This document shows positions 55,396-62,977 of a DNA stretch of 64,000 nt, one piece after another. Every line of letters starts with the position of its first letter. Within the stretch, counting starts at the first letter, position 1. The translations under genes and the position numbers were made by a program. The stretch comes from Methylophaga sp. OBS3 (GTDB lineage Bacteria > Pseudomonadota > Gammaproteobacteria > Nitrosococcales > Methylophagaceae), in the NCBI RefSeq assembly GCF_026319325.1, contig NZ_JAPDMU010000003.1, forward strand, positions 186,001-250,000. Reading direction: 5' to 3'. Below the pieces are notes generated by a model. It was not told where the DNA came from and made no database searches. It worked only from the letters and a program-made list of their open reading frames with translations.

Positions 55396-57561
55396 ATGTT
55401 TACCCAGAAAAAATTAGCCGTGTTGCTCACTGCAGCATTGGCTTCGCTGCCTGTTTTTGCCGAGGCAGAAAATGCTGAACCTGTCAGTATCCCAAGCTTA
55501 ACCGTGACAGCTGATCCGCTTGGTGCCCGTACCCCTGATGAATTAATCACCCCTGTTACAGTTTTATCCGGTGATGAACTTAATCAACAACGTGCTGGCA
55601 CAATTGGTGAAACCCTAGAAAACGTTCCCGGTGTCACAAATTCGGATTTCGGTCCAGGCGTCGGTCGCCCAGTAGTACGTGGCTTACAAGGTTCACGTGT
55701 ACAAATGCTTGATGATGGCATGAGAACTGTTGACGTCTCTGGTGAAGGGGGCGATCACGCCATTGGTCTGGATCCAAGTCGTGCAGAACAAATCGAAGTA
55801 TTACGTGGTCCAGCCACACTACTTTATGGCGGCAATGCCGCGGGTGGTGTTGTTAATGTAAAAAGTGATCGTTTTAACCCAGAGTTTGGCGATGCACCAA
55901 GAGTGAAAGGTCAAATGGGCTATGGCTATAACGGTAATGACCGTCAAGGCAATATAGGTCTTGAGTTGCCAGTTACCGATAATTTTGTATTACGTACCGA
56001 CTATGGCCTGCGTCGTAACCATGACTTTGATATTGATGGTTATCAAAGCATTGGCCAAACCGAAGGTGACAAAGACACGCTGCAAAACAGCAATACATCG
56101 ACAGACTCTTTCTCACTAACCGGTTTATATAAAAATGATTGGGGTTTTGTCGGATTGGGTTATAGCCGCTGGCGGACTGACTACGGTATTCCGGGTGTTT
56201 TCTTGGGTGAAGAACACGAAGAACAAGAACGCATTCATGCTGATTTTGATCGTTACGATCTGCGTTCTGAAATCAATGATCCCCTGCCCGGCTTCCGTAC
56301 TGCGCGTATTAAGTTATCGCACACCAAGTTTTATCAAACGGAATGGGTCTCGGAGTTTCATGATGGCCTGCTTGAAGAACGTGATGCGGCAACCTCATTT
56401 AACAACGATGAAACCAGTGCTCGTCTTGAGTTAGTGCATGATCCGATTGGTGCATGGCAAGGTGTGATTGGTGCTGAAATGGCTTATCGCGACTTTGGTA
56501 GTGCTGGTGAAGGTCATAGTCATGCACATGACGATGATGATCATGATGATCACGGCGGTTCAGCGCATACGCACGGCGACCCGAGCTTCTACGTGCGTGA
56601 CAATACCACCAAAACGTTGTCGATGTTCGTCTTGGAAGAGCGTCCAACTGACTTTGGTCGTTTAGAATTTGCCACACGCTTAGACCATGTTCGTTTAGAT
56701 CCAAGTGATGTCGGAGAGTTTTCGATTCATTTTGATGATGGCGCTCACGTACATCAAAATGAACAATTGGGTAACCAAGTGTTTAATGCATTCAGCGTAT
56801 CAGGCGGTACCATCATTGACCTTGATGCCAGCCACCACTTGAGGTTATCACTGTCACGTTCTGAGCGGGCGCCATCACCTGAGCAGCTCTATGCTTTTGG
56901 TAGCCACGCGGCATCAAGAACCTTTGAAATTGGTGACCCTAATCTTGATAAAGAAACCTATACCAATTTTGAGATTGGCTTAGATCGTCATGCCGGTGAT
57001 TTTCGTTTTAACACCAATGTGTTCTACAACCACGTTCAAGACTACATTTTCTTAGAATCAGTTGATGATGGAACAGGACATGTTGTTGAAGCGGAAGGCA
57101 GTGCTGTTGTGTTTAACCGTCAGGCAAATGCACGTTTTTATGGTGTTGAGTTTGGTACTGCTTGGGATGCTATCAAAGGTCCTATTCCACTAACGTTACG
57201 CGTTGCGGGTGATTACGTTCGTGGTGAACTCAGTGGTGGTGATAATCTGCCGCGTATTAGCCCTGCTCGTTTAGGTGTCGGTTTTGACACAGGTTACCAA
57301 GATTGGACCTTCAGCATGGATTATCGCCATGTGTTTAAACAAAGTGATTCAGCAGCATTAGAGACAGACACTGATGGTTATAACTTGTTGTCATTTAATG
57401 CAGCTTGGAGTCCAGACATGCTTAAAGGTGCAGAAGTCTTTGTTCAAGGTCGTAATTTGTTGAACGAAGATGGTCGTCGTCATACTAGCTTCCTAAAAGA
57501 TGATTCTCCAATTATTGGCAGAACCATTATGACGGGAATTCGTTTTGACTTTGGCGGCTAA
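55396..57561 (+). CDS. TonB-dependent receptor, ZnuD-like (zinc uptake)
   Basis: This 721-residue outer-membrane receptor has a signal peptide (cut near V-F-A), a TonB-box-like SLTVTAD (about 35-42), a plug domain (PGVTNSDFGPGVGRPVVRGL through GPATLLYGGNAAGGVVNV), and a 22-strand-type barrel ending in FDFGG; a terminal aromatic residue is replaced by Gly. An extracellular loop at about residues 371-396 is very rich in His and Asp. That matches ZnuD receptors, which take up zinc. A copper or heme substrate is less likely. A strong terminator follows. Confidence 0.88.
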   Translation: MFTQKKLAVLLTAALASLPVFAEAENAEPVSIPSLTVTADPLGARTPDELITPVTVLSGDELNQQRAGTIGETLENVPGVTNSDFGPGVGRPVVRGLQGSRVQMLDDGMRTVDVSGEGGDHAIGLDPSRAEQIEVLRGPATLLYGGNAAGGVVNVKSDRFNPEFGDAPRVKGQMGYGYNGNDRQGNIGLELPVTDNFVLRTDYGLRRNHDFDIDGYQSIGQTEGDKDTLQNSNTSTDSFSLTGLYKNDWGFVGLGYSRWRTDYGIPGVFLGEEHEEQERIHADFDRYDLRSEINDPLPGFRTARIKLSHTKFYQTEWVSEFHDGLLEERDAATSFNNDETSARLELVHDPIGAWQGVIGAEMAYRDFGSAGEGHSHAHDDDDHDDHGGSAHTHGDPSFYVRDNTTKTLSMFVLEERPTDFGRLEFATRLDHVRLDPSDVGEFSIHFDDGAHVHQNEQLGNQVFNAFSVSGGTIIDLDASHHLRLSLSRSERAPSPEQLYAFGSHAASRTFEIGDPNLDKETYTNFEIGLDRHAGDFRFNTNVFYNHVQDYIFLESVDDGTGHVVEAEGSAVVFNRQANARFYGVEFGTAWDAIKGPIPLTLRVAGDYVRGELSGGDNLPRISPARLGVGFDTGYQDWTFSMDYRHVFKQSDSAALETDTDGYNLLSFNAAWSPDMLKGAEVFVQGRNLLNEDGRRHTSFLKDDSPIIGRTIMTGIRFDFGG

Positions 57562-57580
57562 TCGCTGAGTTAGCAAAACC

Positions 57581-57613
57581 AAAAAGCCTGGCTTCTGCCA
57601 GGCTTTTTTTTTT
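57581..57613 (+). terminator. Intrinsic terminator after the TonB receptor
   Basis: GCCTGGC (57586-57592) and GCCAGGC (57597-57603) form a stem around TTCT, flanked by As and followed by ten Ts (57604-57613). This is a strong rho-independent terminator. Confidence 0.93.
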
Positions 57614-57676
57614 GCCAGTAGATAGTCAAATCACACCGTGTTTGCTACCTTTTAGATATCTTTGAAGGAGACAACC

Positions 57677-58015
57677 GTGGCACAACAACCTGAAAGCAAT
57701 CCACCTAAAATCATCTACATTCTTTATATGATTGGTATTTTACTGCCGATCTTGAGTATTGTCGGCGTCGTCACCGCATACGTATTAAGAAGTGATGTGA
57801 GTAGTGATATTAAAAGCCACTACACATTCCAAATTCGTACGTTTTGGATCAGTATCTTATTCCAGTTTGTTGGCTGGATGACCGTCTTCATTGGTATTGG
57901 CTGGTTAGTATTATTGGCTTGGGTAATTTGGTTATTGGCCCGTAATATCAAAGGCCTACAAATCATTATCAAAAACCAACCTCATCCTAACCCTAAAACG
58001 TGGTTGATTGTTTAA
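57677..58015 (+). CDS. DUF4870-like membrane protein
   Basis: This 112-residue protein starts at GTG 57677 with AAGGAG six bases upstream. It has a Pro-rich N-terminal end and three hydrophobic helices (about 12-36, 50-70, 74-90). The arrangement and the DVSSDIKSHYTFQIRTFW loop resemble the DUF4870/Tic20-like group, whose function is unknown. The stop touches that of the convergent ydfG gene directly. Confidence 0.7.
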   Translation: MAQQPESNPPKIIYILYMIGILLPILSIVGVVTAYVLRSDVSSDIKSHYTFQIRTFWISILFQFVGWMTVFIGIGWLVLLAWVIWLLARNIKGLQIIIKNQPHPNPKTWLIV

Positions 58016-58783
58016 TTACTCACCACGATAAATTGCCAATGGCCCAGTTGCTTGCTGGGTCGGCATGACTTCCATGGTAGTGACATTAACGTGCTTAGGG
58101 GTATTGGCGAGCCACAGGATGGTATCGGCAATATCCTCAGCCGTTAATGGCTGCGTATTGGCATAAATACTATCCGCACGGGTAGCGTTATCTTTAAATC
58201 GCACCATCGAAAACTCGGTTTCCGCATTACCCGGTTCAATATTAGTCACCCGTACACCGGTTCCTAATAAATCAGCACGTAGCGCTAAAGTGAACTGCCT
58301 GACGAAAGCTTTGGTTGCCCCATAAACATTACCGCCCGGATAAGGCCAGTTACCAGCAACCGAACCAATATTGATGATGTAACCGCGACCACGCTCAACC
58401 ATCTTAGGTAATAGCAGTCTGGTACAACGCATAACACCTTTAATGTTGGTATCTACCATACGTTCCCAATCATCAAGATCAGTAACTTGAGCCGGTTCCA
58501 TACCTAATGCTAAGCCAGCATTATTCACCAATACATCGACTGCTGAAAAAGCGTCTGGAATTTGTTGTATGGCGTTTTCTGTTGCTTGCCTACTGCTGAT
58601 ATCAAAATCGGTAATAAAGACTTGCTCAGGGCCACCTAACTCAGCTTGGAGCTTTTCAAGGCGCTCTCTACGTCGTCCAGTAAGAATCAATCGCCAACCT
58701 GATTTTGCAAACAATCTTGCCGTGGCTTCACCAAAACCTGCAGTAGCGCCAGTAATCATAATTATCGGTGCGTTATCAGACAT
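58016..58783 (-). CDS. ydfG: NADP-dependent 3-hydroxy acid dehydrogenase YdfG-type SDR
   Basis: This 255-residue classical SDR has the cofactor motif ITGATAGFGEATARLF, VNNAGLALGMEPA, catalytic Ser in INIGSVAGNWPYPGGN and the YGATK motif. The match to E. coli YdfG runs along the whole length, including the NVYGATKAFVRQF and HVNVTTMEVMP blocks. YdfG oxidises short 3-hydroxy acids such as L-allo-threonine and serine and reduces malonic semialdehyde. It is downstream of purU by 23 bp on the same strand. Confidence 0.9.
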   Translation of the reverse strand: MSDNAPIIMITGATAGFGEATARLFAKSGWRLILTGRRRERLEKLQAELGGPEQVFITDFDISSRQATENAIQQIPDAFSAVDVLVNNAGLALGMEPAQVTDLDDWERMVDTNIKGVMRCTRLLLPKMVERGRGYIINIGSVAGNWPYPGGNVYGATKAFVRQFTLALRADLLGTGVRVTNIEPGNAETEFSMVRFKDNATRADSIYANTQPLTAEDIADTILWLANTPKHVNVTTMEVMPTQQATGPLAIYRGE

Positions 58784-58806
58784 GATTCCCCCCTTGAATC
58801 TATCAA

Positions 58807-59664
58807 TTAAGCGCCTTCAGCAAAAACAATGGTACGTCGACCACTGATGATAATACGGTGTTCAATATGGGCTTTGACAGCACGTGCTAATACTAAACGT
58901 TCAACGTCTTTACCAATCATGACTAAATCAGCCGGACCATCATCATGCTGGGCTCGTGCGACATCTTGCTCAATGATTGGACCTTCATCCAGTTCTGCAG
59001 TGGCATAGTGAGCTGTTGCACCAATTAACTTCACACCGCGTTCGTATGCTTGGTGATATGGTTTGGCACCTTGGAAGGCCGGCAGGAAACCATGGTGAAT
59101 ATTGATAACTTTGCCAGCGAATTCTTGGACAAACTCTTCAGATAGAATTTGCATGTAACGCGCCATCACCACTAAGTCGATGTTATATTCGGCCAGCAAC
59201 GCTTTGATCTGCGCTTCTTGTTGTTGTTTGGTGTCTTTGGTGATGGGTAAATGATAGAAAGGCTTACCAAATTGGCGCGCCATGTCTTCAAGGTCTGGAT
59301 GGTTACCAATGATAAGCGGAATATCACATGTCAATTCGTTTTCGTATTCACGCAAGAGTAGATCAAATGGACAATGCGATGCTTTCGTTACCAGCAAAGC
59401 AACCCGGTAAAGTGTTTCGCTATAACGCACAGACCAAGTCAACGCCATTTCATTCGCTTGGGTTGTAAACGCAGCTTCTAACTCAGCATGATCAAATTGG
59501 CCTTCATCTTCTAATTTCAGGCGCATGAAATACTGTGCATTTTCAGTATCAGTATATTGTTGGCAATGCAGAATGTTATAACCGCGACCAGCAAAAAAAC
59601 CGGTGATCCCCGCCAATAAACCTTTTTGATCTTTACATTGAATAAGAAAAACGATGGATTTCAT
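58807..59664 (-). CDS. purU: Formyltetrahydrofolate deformylase PurU
   Basis: This 285-residue enzyme hydrolyses 10-formyl-THF to formate and THF. The N-terminal ACT domain (1-85: FLIQCKDQKGLLAGITGFFA) probably senses methionine or glycine. The formyltransferase-like C-terminal part has VMARYMQILSEEF, INIHHGFLPAFQGAKPY and EGPIIEQDV with the catalytic Asp, and the catalytic His in HHGF. PurU balances one-carbon pools, which would matter in a methylotroph. Confidence 0.93.
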   Translation of the reverse strand: MKSIVFLIQCKDQKGLLAGITGFFAGRGYNILHCQQYTDTENAQYFMRLKLEDEGQFDHAELEAAFTTQANEMALTWSVRYSETLYRVALLVTKASHCPFDLLLREYENELTCDIPLIIGNHPDLEDMARQFGKPFYHLPITKDTKQQQEAQIKALLAEYNIDLVVMARYMQILSEEFVQEFAGKVINIHHGFLPAFQGAKPYHQAYERGVKLIGATAHYATAELDEGPIIEQDVARAQHDDGPADLVMIGKDVERLVLARAVKAHIEHRIIISGRRTIVFAEGA

Positions 59665-59715
59665 GGCTGGCTCTGAAAATAATTAAAGCGCAAAGCCTAG
59701 CACTTTGCCGATCAT

Positions 59716-60066
59716 TTATGAATATTCGTTGTATTTATCAGCACGCCCTTTCACCTTATCCTTAGGATATTTGGCGGCATTTTTTTGCATCTTGCGAGCA
59801 ACCACTGCAGGCAAATCAACATCTAAGTCGTGACAAAGGTAAGTGAGATACACAGCGACATCAGCAATTTCATCTTCTAATGCTTCACGCTTTTCGGTTG
59901 TCAGCATTGCTTGTATTTCATCTGATGTTCGCCACTGAAACCATTCAAGCAATTCAGCGGCTTCAATTGATAACGAAATCGCCACATCTTTTGGCGTATG
60001 AAATTGCTCCCAGTCACGTTCACGGCGAAACGCTATCAACTGCTGCTTTAATTCATCATCAATCAT
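59716..60066 (-). CDS. MazG-like nucleotide pyrophosphohydrolase
   Basis: This 116-residue all-alpha NTP-PPase has the EExxE-type metal sites in SIEAAELLEWFQW and the EDEIADVAVYL helix. It belongs to the small MazG/RS21-C6 (iMazG) group that clears nonstandard or excess dNTPs such as dCTP. The substrate cannot be fixed. It overlaps the ybfF stop by 4 bp (ATGA), so the two are coupled. Confidence 0.85.
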   Translation of the reverse strand: MIDDELKQQLIAFRRERDWEQFHTPKDVAISLSIEAAELLEWFQWRTSDEIQAMLTTEKREALEDEIADVAVYLTYLCHDLDVDLPAVVARKMQKNAAKYPKDKVKGRADKYNEYS

Positions 60067-60824
60067 TTCAAAAATCTCGTTACCATTTCAGTGAAATAAG
60101 CAGGCTGATCTGCATGCACCCAATGCCCTGCTTTTGAAATCGCTACAATCTGTACATTGGTAAACTGGTTTCTTATTTGTTGCCGATCATCAGCATTAAT
60201 GTAATCAGAGTCTGCACCGCGAATAAAGAGTGTTGGATTATCGACTTTCGTGTCGAGCGAGACTGGCTGTAATAACGCTGGGTAATTACAAAATAAATAC
60301 TCAAGATTGATTCGCCACGATAACTCGCCAGAGACAGACACAACGTTCATCAATAAAAAGCTGCGAACGCCACTGTCAGGAATGAATGTTTTTAAGTAGT
60401 TATCTATGTCACTGCGTTGCTGATATTGGCTAAGATCAACTGACATCAAGGTTTTAAAAATCTGGCTGTGGCCATCGGCATATTGTCTAGGTGCGATATC
60501 TACAACAACGAGCTTATCCAGTCTTTCGGCATATTGTGCAGCAAATTGCATGGCCACTTTACCGCCGATTGAGTGACCCAACAAATGCGTTTTATCGATA
60601 TTAAGTTTATCCAGTACTTCAGCAATATCAACTGCCATCAAGTCATAACTTTGCTGAGCATGCTGAAAAGAACGGCCATGATTACGTAAATCTACGCTGA
60701 TAACTTGATAGGATGGGGAAAGCTGCTTGGCGATACCTCGCCAGTTATCTCCGGATCCAAATAGACCATGAATTAGTAACAGTGACGTATCGCTATCGCC
60801 GATGATTTGATAATGCAGACTCAT
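60063..60824 (-). CDS. ybfF: Alpha/beta hydrolase, YbfF-type esterase
   Basis: This 253-residue esterase has the oxyanion motif LLIHGLFGSGDNW, nucleophile Ser in LLGHSIGGKVAMQFA, catalytic Asp around RGADSDYINADD and His in AGHWVHADQP. It closely resembles E. coli YbfF (about 254 residues), which hydrolyses short to medium acyl esters including acyl-CoA. A cytosolic location follows from the lack of a signal. Confidence 0.87.
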   Translation of the reverse strand: MSLHYQIIGDSDTSLLLIHGLFGSGDNWRGIAKQLSPSYQVISVDLRNHGRSFQHAQQSYDLMAVDIAEVLDKLNIDKTHLLGHSIGGKVAMQFAAQYAERLDKLVVVDIAPRQYADGHSQIFKTLMSVDLSQYQQRSDIDNYLKTFIPDSGVRSFLLMNVVSVSGELSWRINLEYLFCNYPALLQPVSLDTKVDNPTLFIRGADSDYINADDRQQIRNQFTNVQIVAISKAGHWVHADQPAYFTEMVTRFLK

Positions 60825-60843
60825 AAGGTAAGCAGTTTGCCGT

Positions 60844-60849
60844 TATAAT
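60844..60849 (+). promoter_or_regulatory. Putative -10 (TATAAT) for the 57-residue gene
   Basis: A perfect TATAAT lies 29 bp ahead of the ATG at 60879, in the short divergent gap from ybfF. No clear -35 is seen. Confidence 0.35.
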
Positions 60850-60878
60850 GGCCAACTTTCAATTCAGAGTAATGAATA

Positions 60879-61052
60879 ATGGATGAAGCAATCTTAATGA
60901 TGCTGGTTAAGCAATATGCTGACAAATATGGCATTACCTTTAGCTCAAAGCATCTTGATGATGAAGATAAAAAAGCGAAATTAATCAGCCTCATGCAAGA
61001 AGCGATTTCAGGTAAACGCGGGCCTGTAACCGACGCTGATTTAGAAGCATAA
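60879..61052 (+). CDS. Unknown 57-residue acidic protein
   Basis: This short gene encodes 57 residues, MDEAILMMLVKQYADKYG at the start and GPVTDADLEA at the end. It is helical and strongly charged, without signal or membrane segment. It has its own -10 element and ends exactly at a strong terminator, and the frame is open with no overlap to other genes, so it is probably real. The family is not recognised. Start-site support (AGAG upstream) is weak. Confidence 0.65.
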   Translation: MDEAILMMLVKQYADKYGITFSSKHLDDEDKKAKLISLMQEAISGKRGPVTDADLEA

Positions 61053-61080
61053 AAAAAGCCATCCTAGGATGGCTTTTTTA
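61051..61080. terminator. Bidirectional terminator between the small gene and fabB
   Basis: GCCATCC (61058-61064) and GGATGGC (61067-61073) form a perfect stem around TA, with seven As before and six Ts after. It is symmetric and can end both the short gene on the plus strand and fabB on the minus strand. Confidence 0.93.
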
Positions 61081-61098
61081 TTTGAATATCTAGCTAGA

Positions 61099-62316
61099 TT
61101 AAATCTTTTCAAATACTAAGCAGGCATTGGTACCACCAAAGCCAAAGCTATTCGACATAATCGCTTTCAACCCTGCGTTATCTTGACGCTCAACGACAAT
61201 TGACATGCCTTCAGCTTGAGGATCAAGGTTCTCAATATTTGCTGACGCAGCGATAAAATCATCTTGCATCATTAACAAGCTATAGATTGCTTCTTGGACA
61301 CCAGCGGCACCCAAAGAGTGGCCTGACAGTGACTTAGTTGAACCAACCCATGGCATATTGCCGTCAGCAAAAACTTGTTTGATTGCATTTAGCTCAGCCA
61401 AGTCACCAACAGGTGTACTTGTGCCATGCGCATTAATGTAATCAATTTTGTCATTACGCATTGTAGACATAGCGAGTTGCATACAGCGTTGTGCACCTTC
61501 ACCAGATGGTGCGACCATGTCGTAACCATCAGAAGATGCACCATAGCCAGTCAACTCAGCATAGATTTTGGCGCCACGTGCTTTTGCGTGCTCATACTCT
61601 TCTAATACCAACACACCACCGCCACCAGCGATAACAAAACCATCACGGTCTGCATCATATGCCCGTGAGGCTTTTTCAGGCGTGTCATTGTATTTAGTAG
61701 AAAGTGCGCCCATAGCATCAAACAAAGAGCTCATTGACCAATGCTCTTCTTCAGCACCACCAGCAAAGACGATGTCTTGTTTGCCGAGCTGGATTTGCTC
61801 CATTGCATTACCAATACAATGAGCACTTGTCGCACAAGCAGACGACATCGAATAGTTAACACCTTTAATTTGGAAAGGCGTCGCTAAACAGGCTGAAGTG
61901 GTACTGCCCATTACTTGAGTAACACGATATGGCCCAATACGTTTTAGACCTTTATCACGCAAAATATCAGCAGCTTCTACTTGATTTGATGATGACGCAC
62001 CACCAGAGCCCATTACTAAGCCTGTACGTGGGTTAGAAACGTCTGATTCAGATAAACCAGCATCTGCAACAGCTTGCTGCATAGCGATATATGCATAAGC
62101 AGCGGCGTCACCCATAAAGCGTAAAACTTTACGGTCGATATGCTCTTTAAAGTCGATATCAAAGTAACCTGCGACATGACTTCGGAAGCCCATGTCTGCA
62201 TATTCTTGTTTAAATTTGATACCTGAACGGCTTAATCTCAGTGATTCACTTACAGTTTTTGCATCTAACCCCAAACATGAGGTAATGCCTAAACCCGTTA
62301 CTACTACACGTCGCAT
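61099..62316 (-). CDS. fabB: 3-oxoacyl-ACP synthase I FabB
   Basis: This 405-residue elongating ketosynthase is required with FabA for unsaturated fatty acid synthesis. The active-site Cys is in [14 protein letters not shown], and the two His lie in [11 protein letters not shown] and [15 protein letters not shown] start at the ATG at 62316, seven bases after AGGA, giving [16 protein letters not shown] as usual; the ATG at 62322 is too close to the ribosome site. It follows fabA by 9 bp. Confidence 0.95.
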   Translation of the reverse strand: MRRVVVTGLGITSCLGLDAKTVSESLRLSRSGIKFKQEYADMGFRSHVAGYFDIDFKEHIDRKVLRFMGDAAAYAYIAMQQAVADAGLSESDVSNPRTGLVMGSGGASSSNQVEAADILRDKGLKRIGPYRVTQVMGSTTSACLATPFQIKGVNYSMSSACATSAHCIGNAMEQIQLGKQDIVFAGGAEEEHWSMSSLFDAMGALSTKYNDTPEKASRAYDADRDGFVIAGGGGVLVLEEYEHAKARGAKIYAELTGYGASSDGYDMVAPSGEGAQRCMQLAMSTMRNDKIDYINAHGTSTPVGDLAELNAIKQVFADGNMPWVGSTKSLSGHSLGAAGVQEAIYSLLMMQDDFIAASANIENLDPQAEGMSIVVERQDNAGLKAIMSNSFGFGGTNACLVFEKI

Positions 62317-62325
62317 CGTCATATC

Positions 62326-62841
62326 CTAAAAATCTTCTGTCGAAGTAAACAAACCAACTCGCAGATCTTTGGCAACATAAATTTCACGGCCATCAACAGA
62401 CACTGTGCCATCAGCAATTGCTAATACCAGTTTTCTTGCAATGACGCGTTTTAGATCGATTTTGTAAGTTACTTTTTTGGCCGTAGGTAATACTTGGCCT
62501 GTGAATTTAACTTCACCGGAACCCAGCGCACGACCACGACCAGGGTTACCATCCCATGCCAAGAAAAAGCCAACCAACTGCCACATTGCATCAAGGCCTA
62601 AACAGCCCGGCATGACAGGGTCACCTGGGAAGTGACAGTCAAAAAACCAAAGGTCAGGACGGATATCAAGCTCAGCAATGATCTCTCCCTTACCGTAAGC
62701 CCCCCCAGTATTTGCGATATGGATAATACGATCCATCATCAACATGTTTGGGACAGGCAGTTGCGCGTTGCCAGGACCGAACATCTCGCCGTGACCGCAC
62801 TGCAATAGTTCCTCGTAGGAAAATGATGCTTGCTTACTCAT
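62326..62841 (-). CDS. fabA: 3-hydroxydecanoyl-ACP dehydratase/isomerase FabA
   Basis: This 171-residue hotdog enzyme dehydrates 3-hydroxydecanoyl-ACP and isomerises the trans-2 to the cis-3 product, starting unsaturated fatty acids. The active-site His is in [21 protein letters not shown] (as two adjacent pieces), with the catalytic Asp in [11 protein letters not shown]. Length and motifs match E. coli FabA (172). It leads the fabA-fabB operon; a promoter candidate lies upstream. Confidence 0.95.
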   Translation of the reverse strand: MSKQASFSYEELLQCGHGEMFGPGNAQLPVPNMLMMDRIIHIANTGGAYGKGEIIAELDIRPDLWFFDCHFPGDPVMPGCLGLDAMWQLVGFFLAWDGNPGRGRALGSGEVKFTGQVLPTAKKVTYKIDLKRVIARKLVLAIADGTVSVDGREIYVAKDLRVGLFTSTEDF

Positions 62842-62859
62842 GAAAACTCTTGTTTATCC

Positions 62860-62869
62860 CTCAATTGAG
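62860..62869. promoter_or_regulatory. 10-bp palindrome CTCAATTGAG at the predicted fabA start of transcription
   Basis: This perfect palindrome lies at about +1 to +10 of the predicted transcript. It does not match the FabR or FadR sites I know. It may be an operator or chance. Confidence 0.25.
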
Positions 62870-62875
62870 CCCGAC

Positions 62876-62904
62876 ATGATACCACGAACCGTCGCCATGG
62901 ATAA
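62876..62904 (-). promoter_or_regulatory. Putative fabA promoter
   Basis: Read on the minus strand, TTATCC (62904-62899) and TATCAT (62881-62876) are 17 bp apart. Transcription would start about 62869, 28 bases before the ATG at 62841. Confidence 0.35.
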
Positions 62905-62920
62905 AAGCAACAATTACCTA

Positions 62921-62949
62921 AAAAAAAGCCACGGCCGACTGGCCGTGGC
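62921..62949 (-). terminator. Intrinsic terminator of the TolC-type gene
   Basis: GCCACGGCC (62928-62936) and GGCCGTGGC (62941-62949) form a perfect 9-bp stem around GACT. On the minus strand a run of seven Ts follows (62927-62921). It separates the TolC-type gene from fabA. Confidence 0.93.
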
Positions 62950-62977
62950 TTCTATTTACAATGTTGCTTAGACGAAT

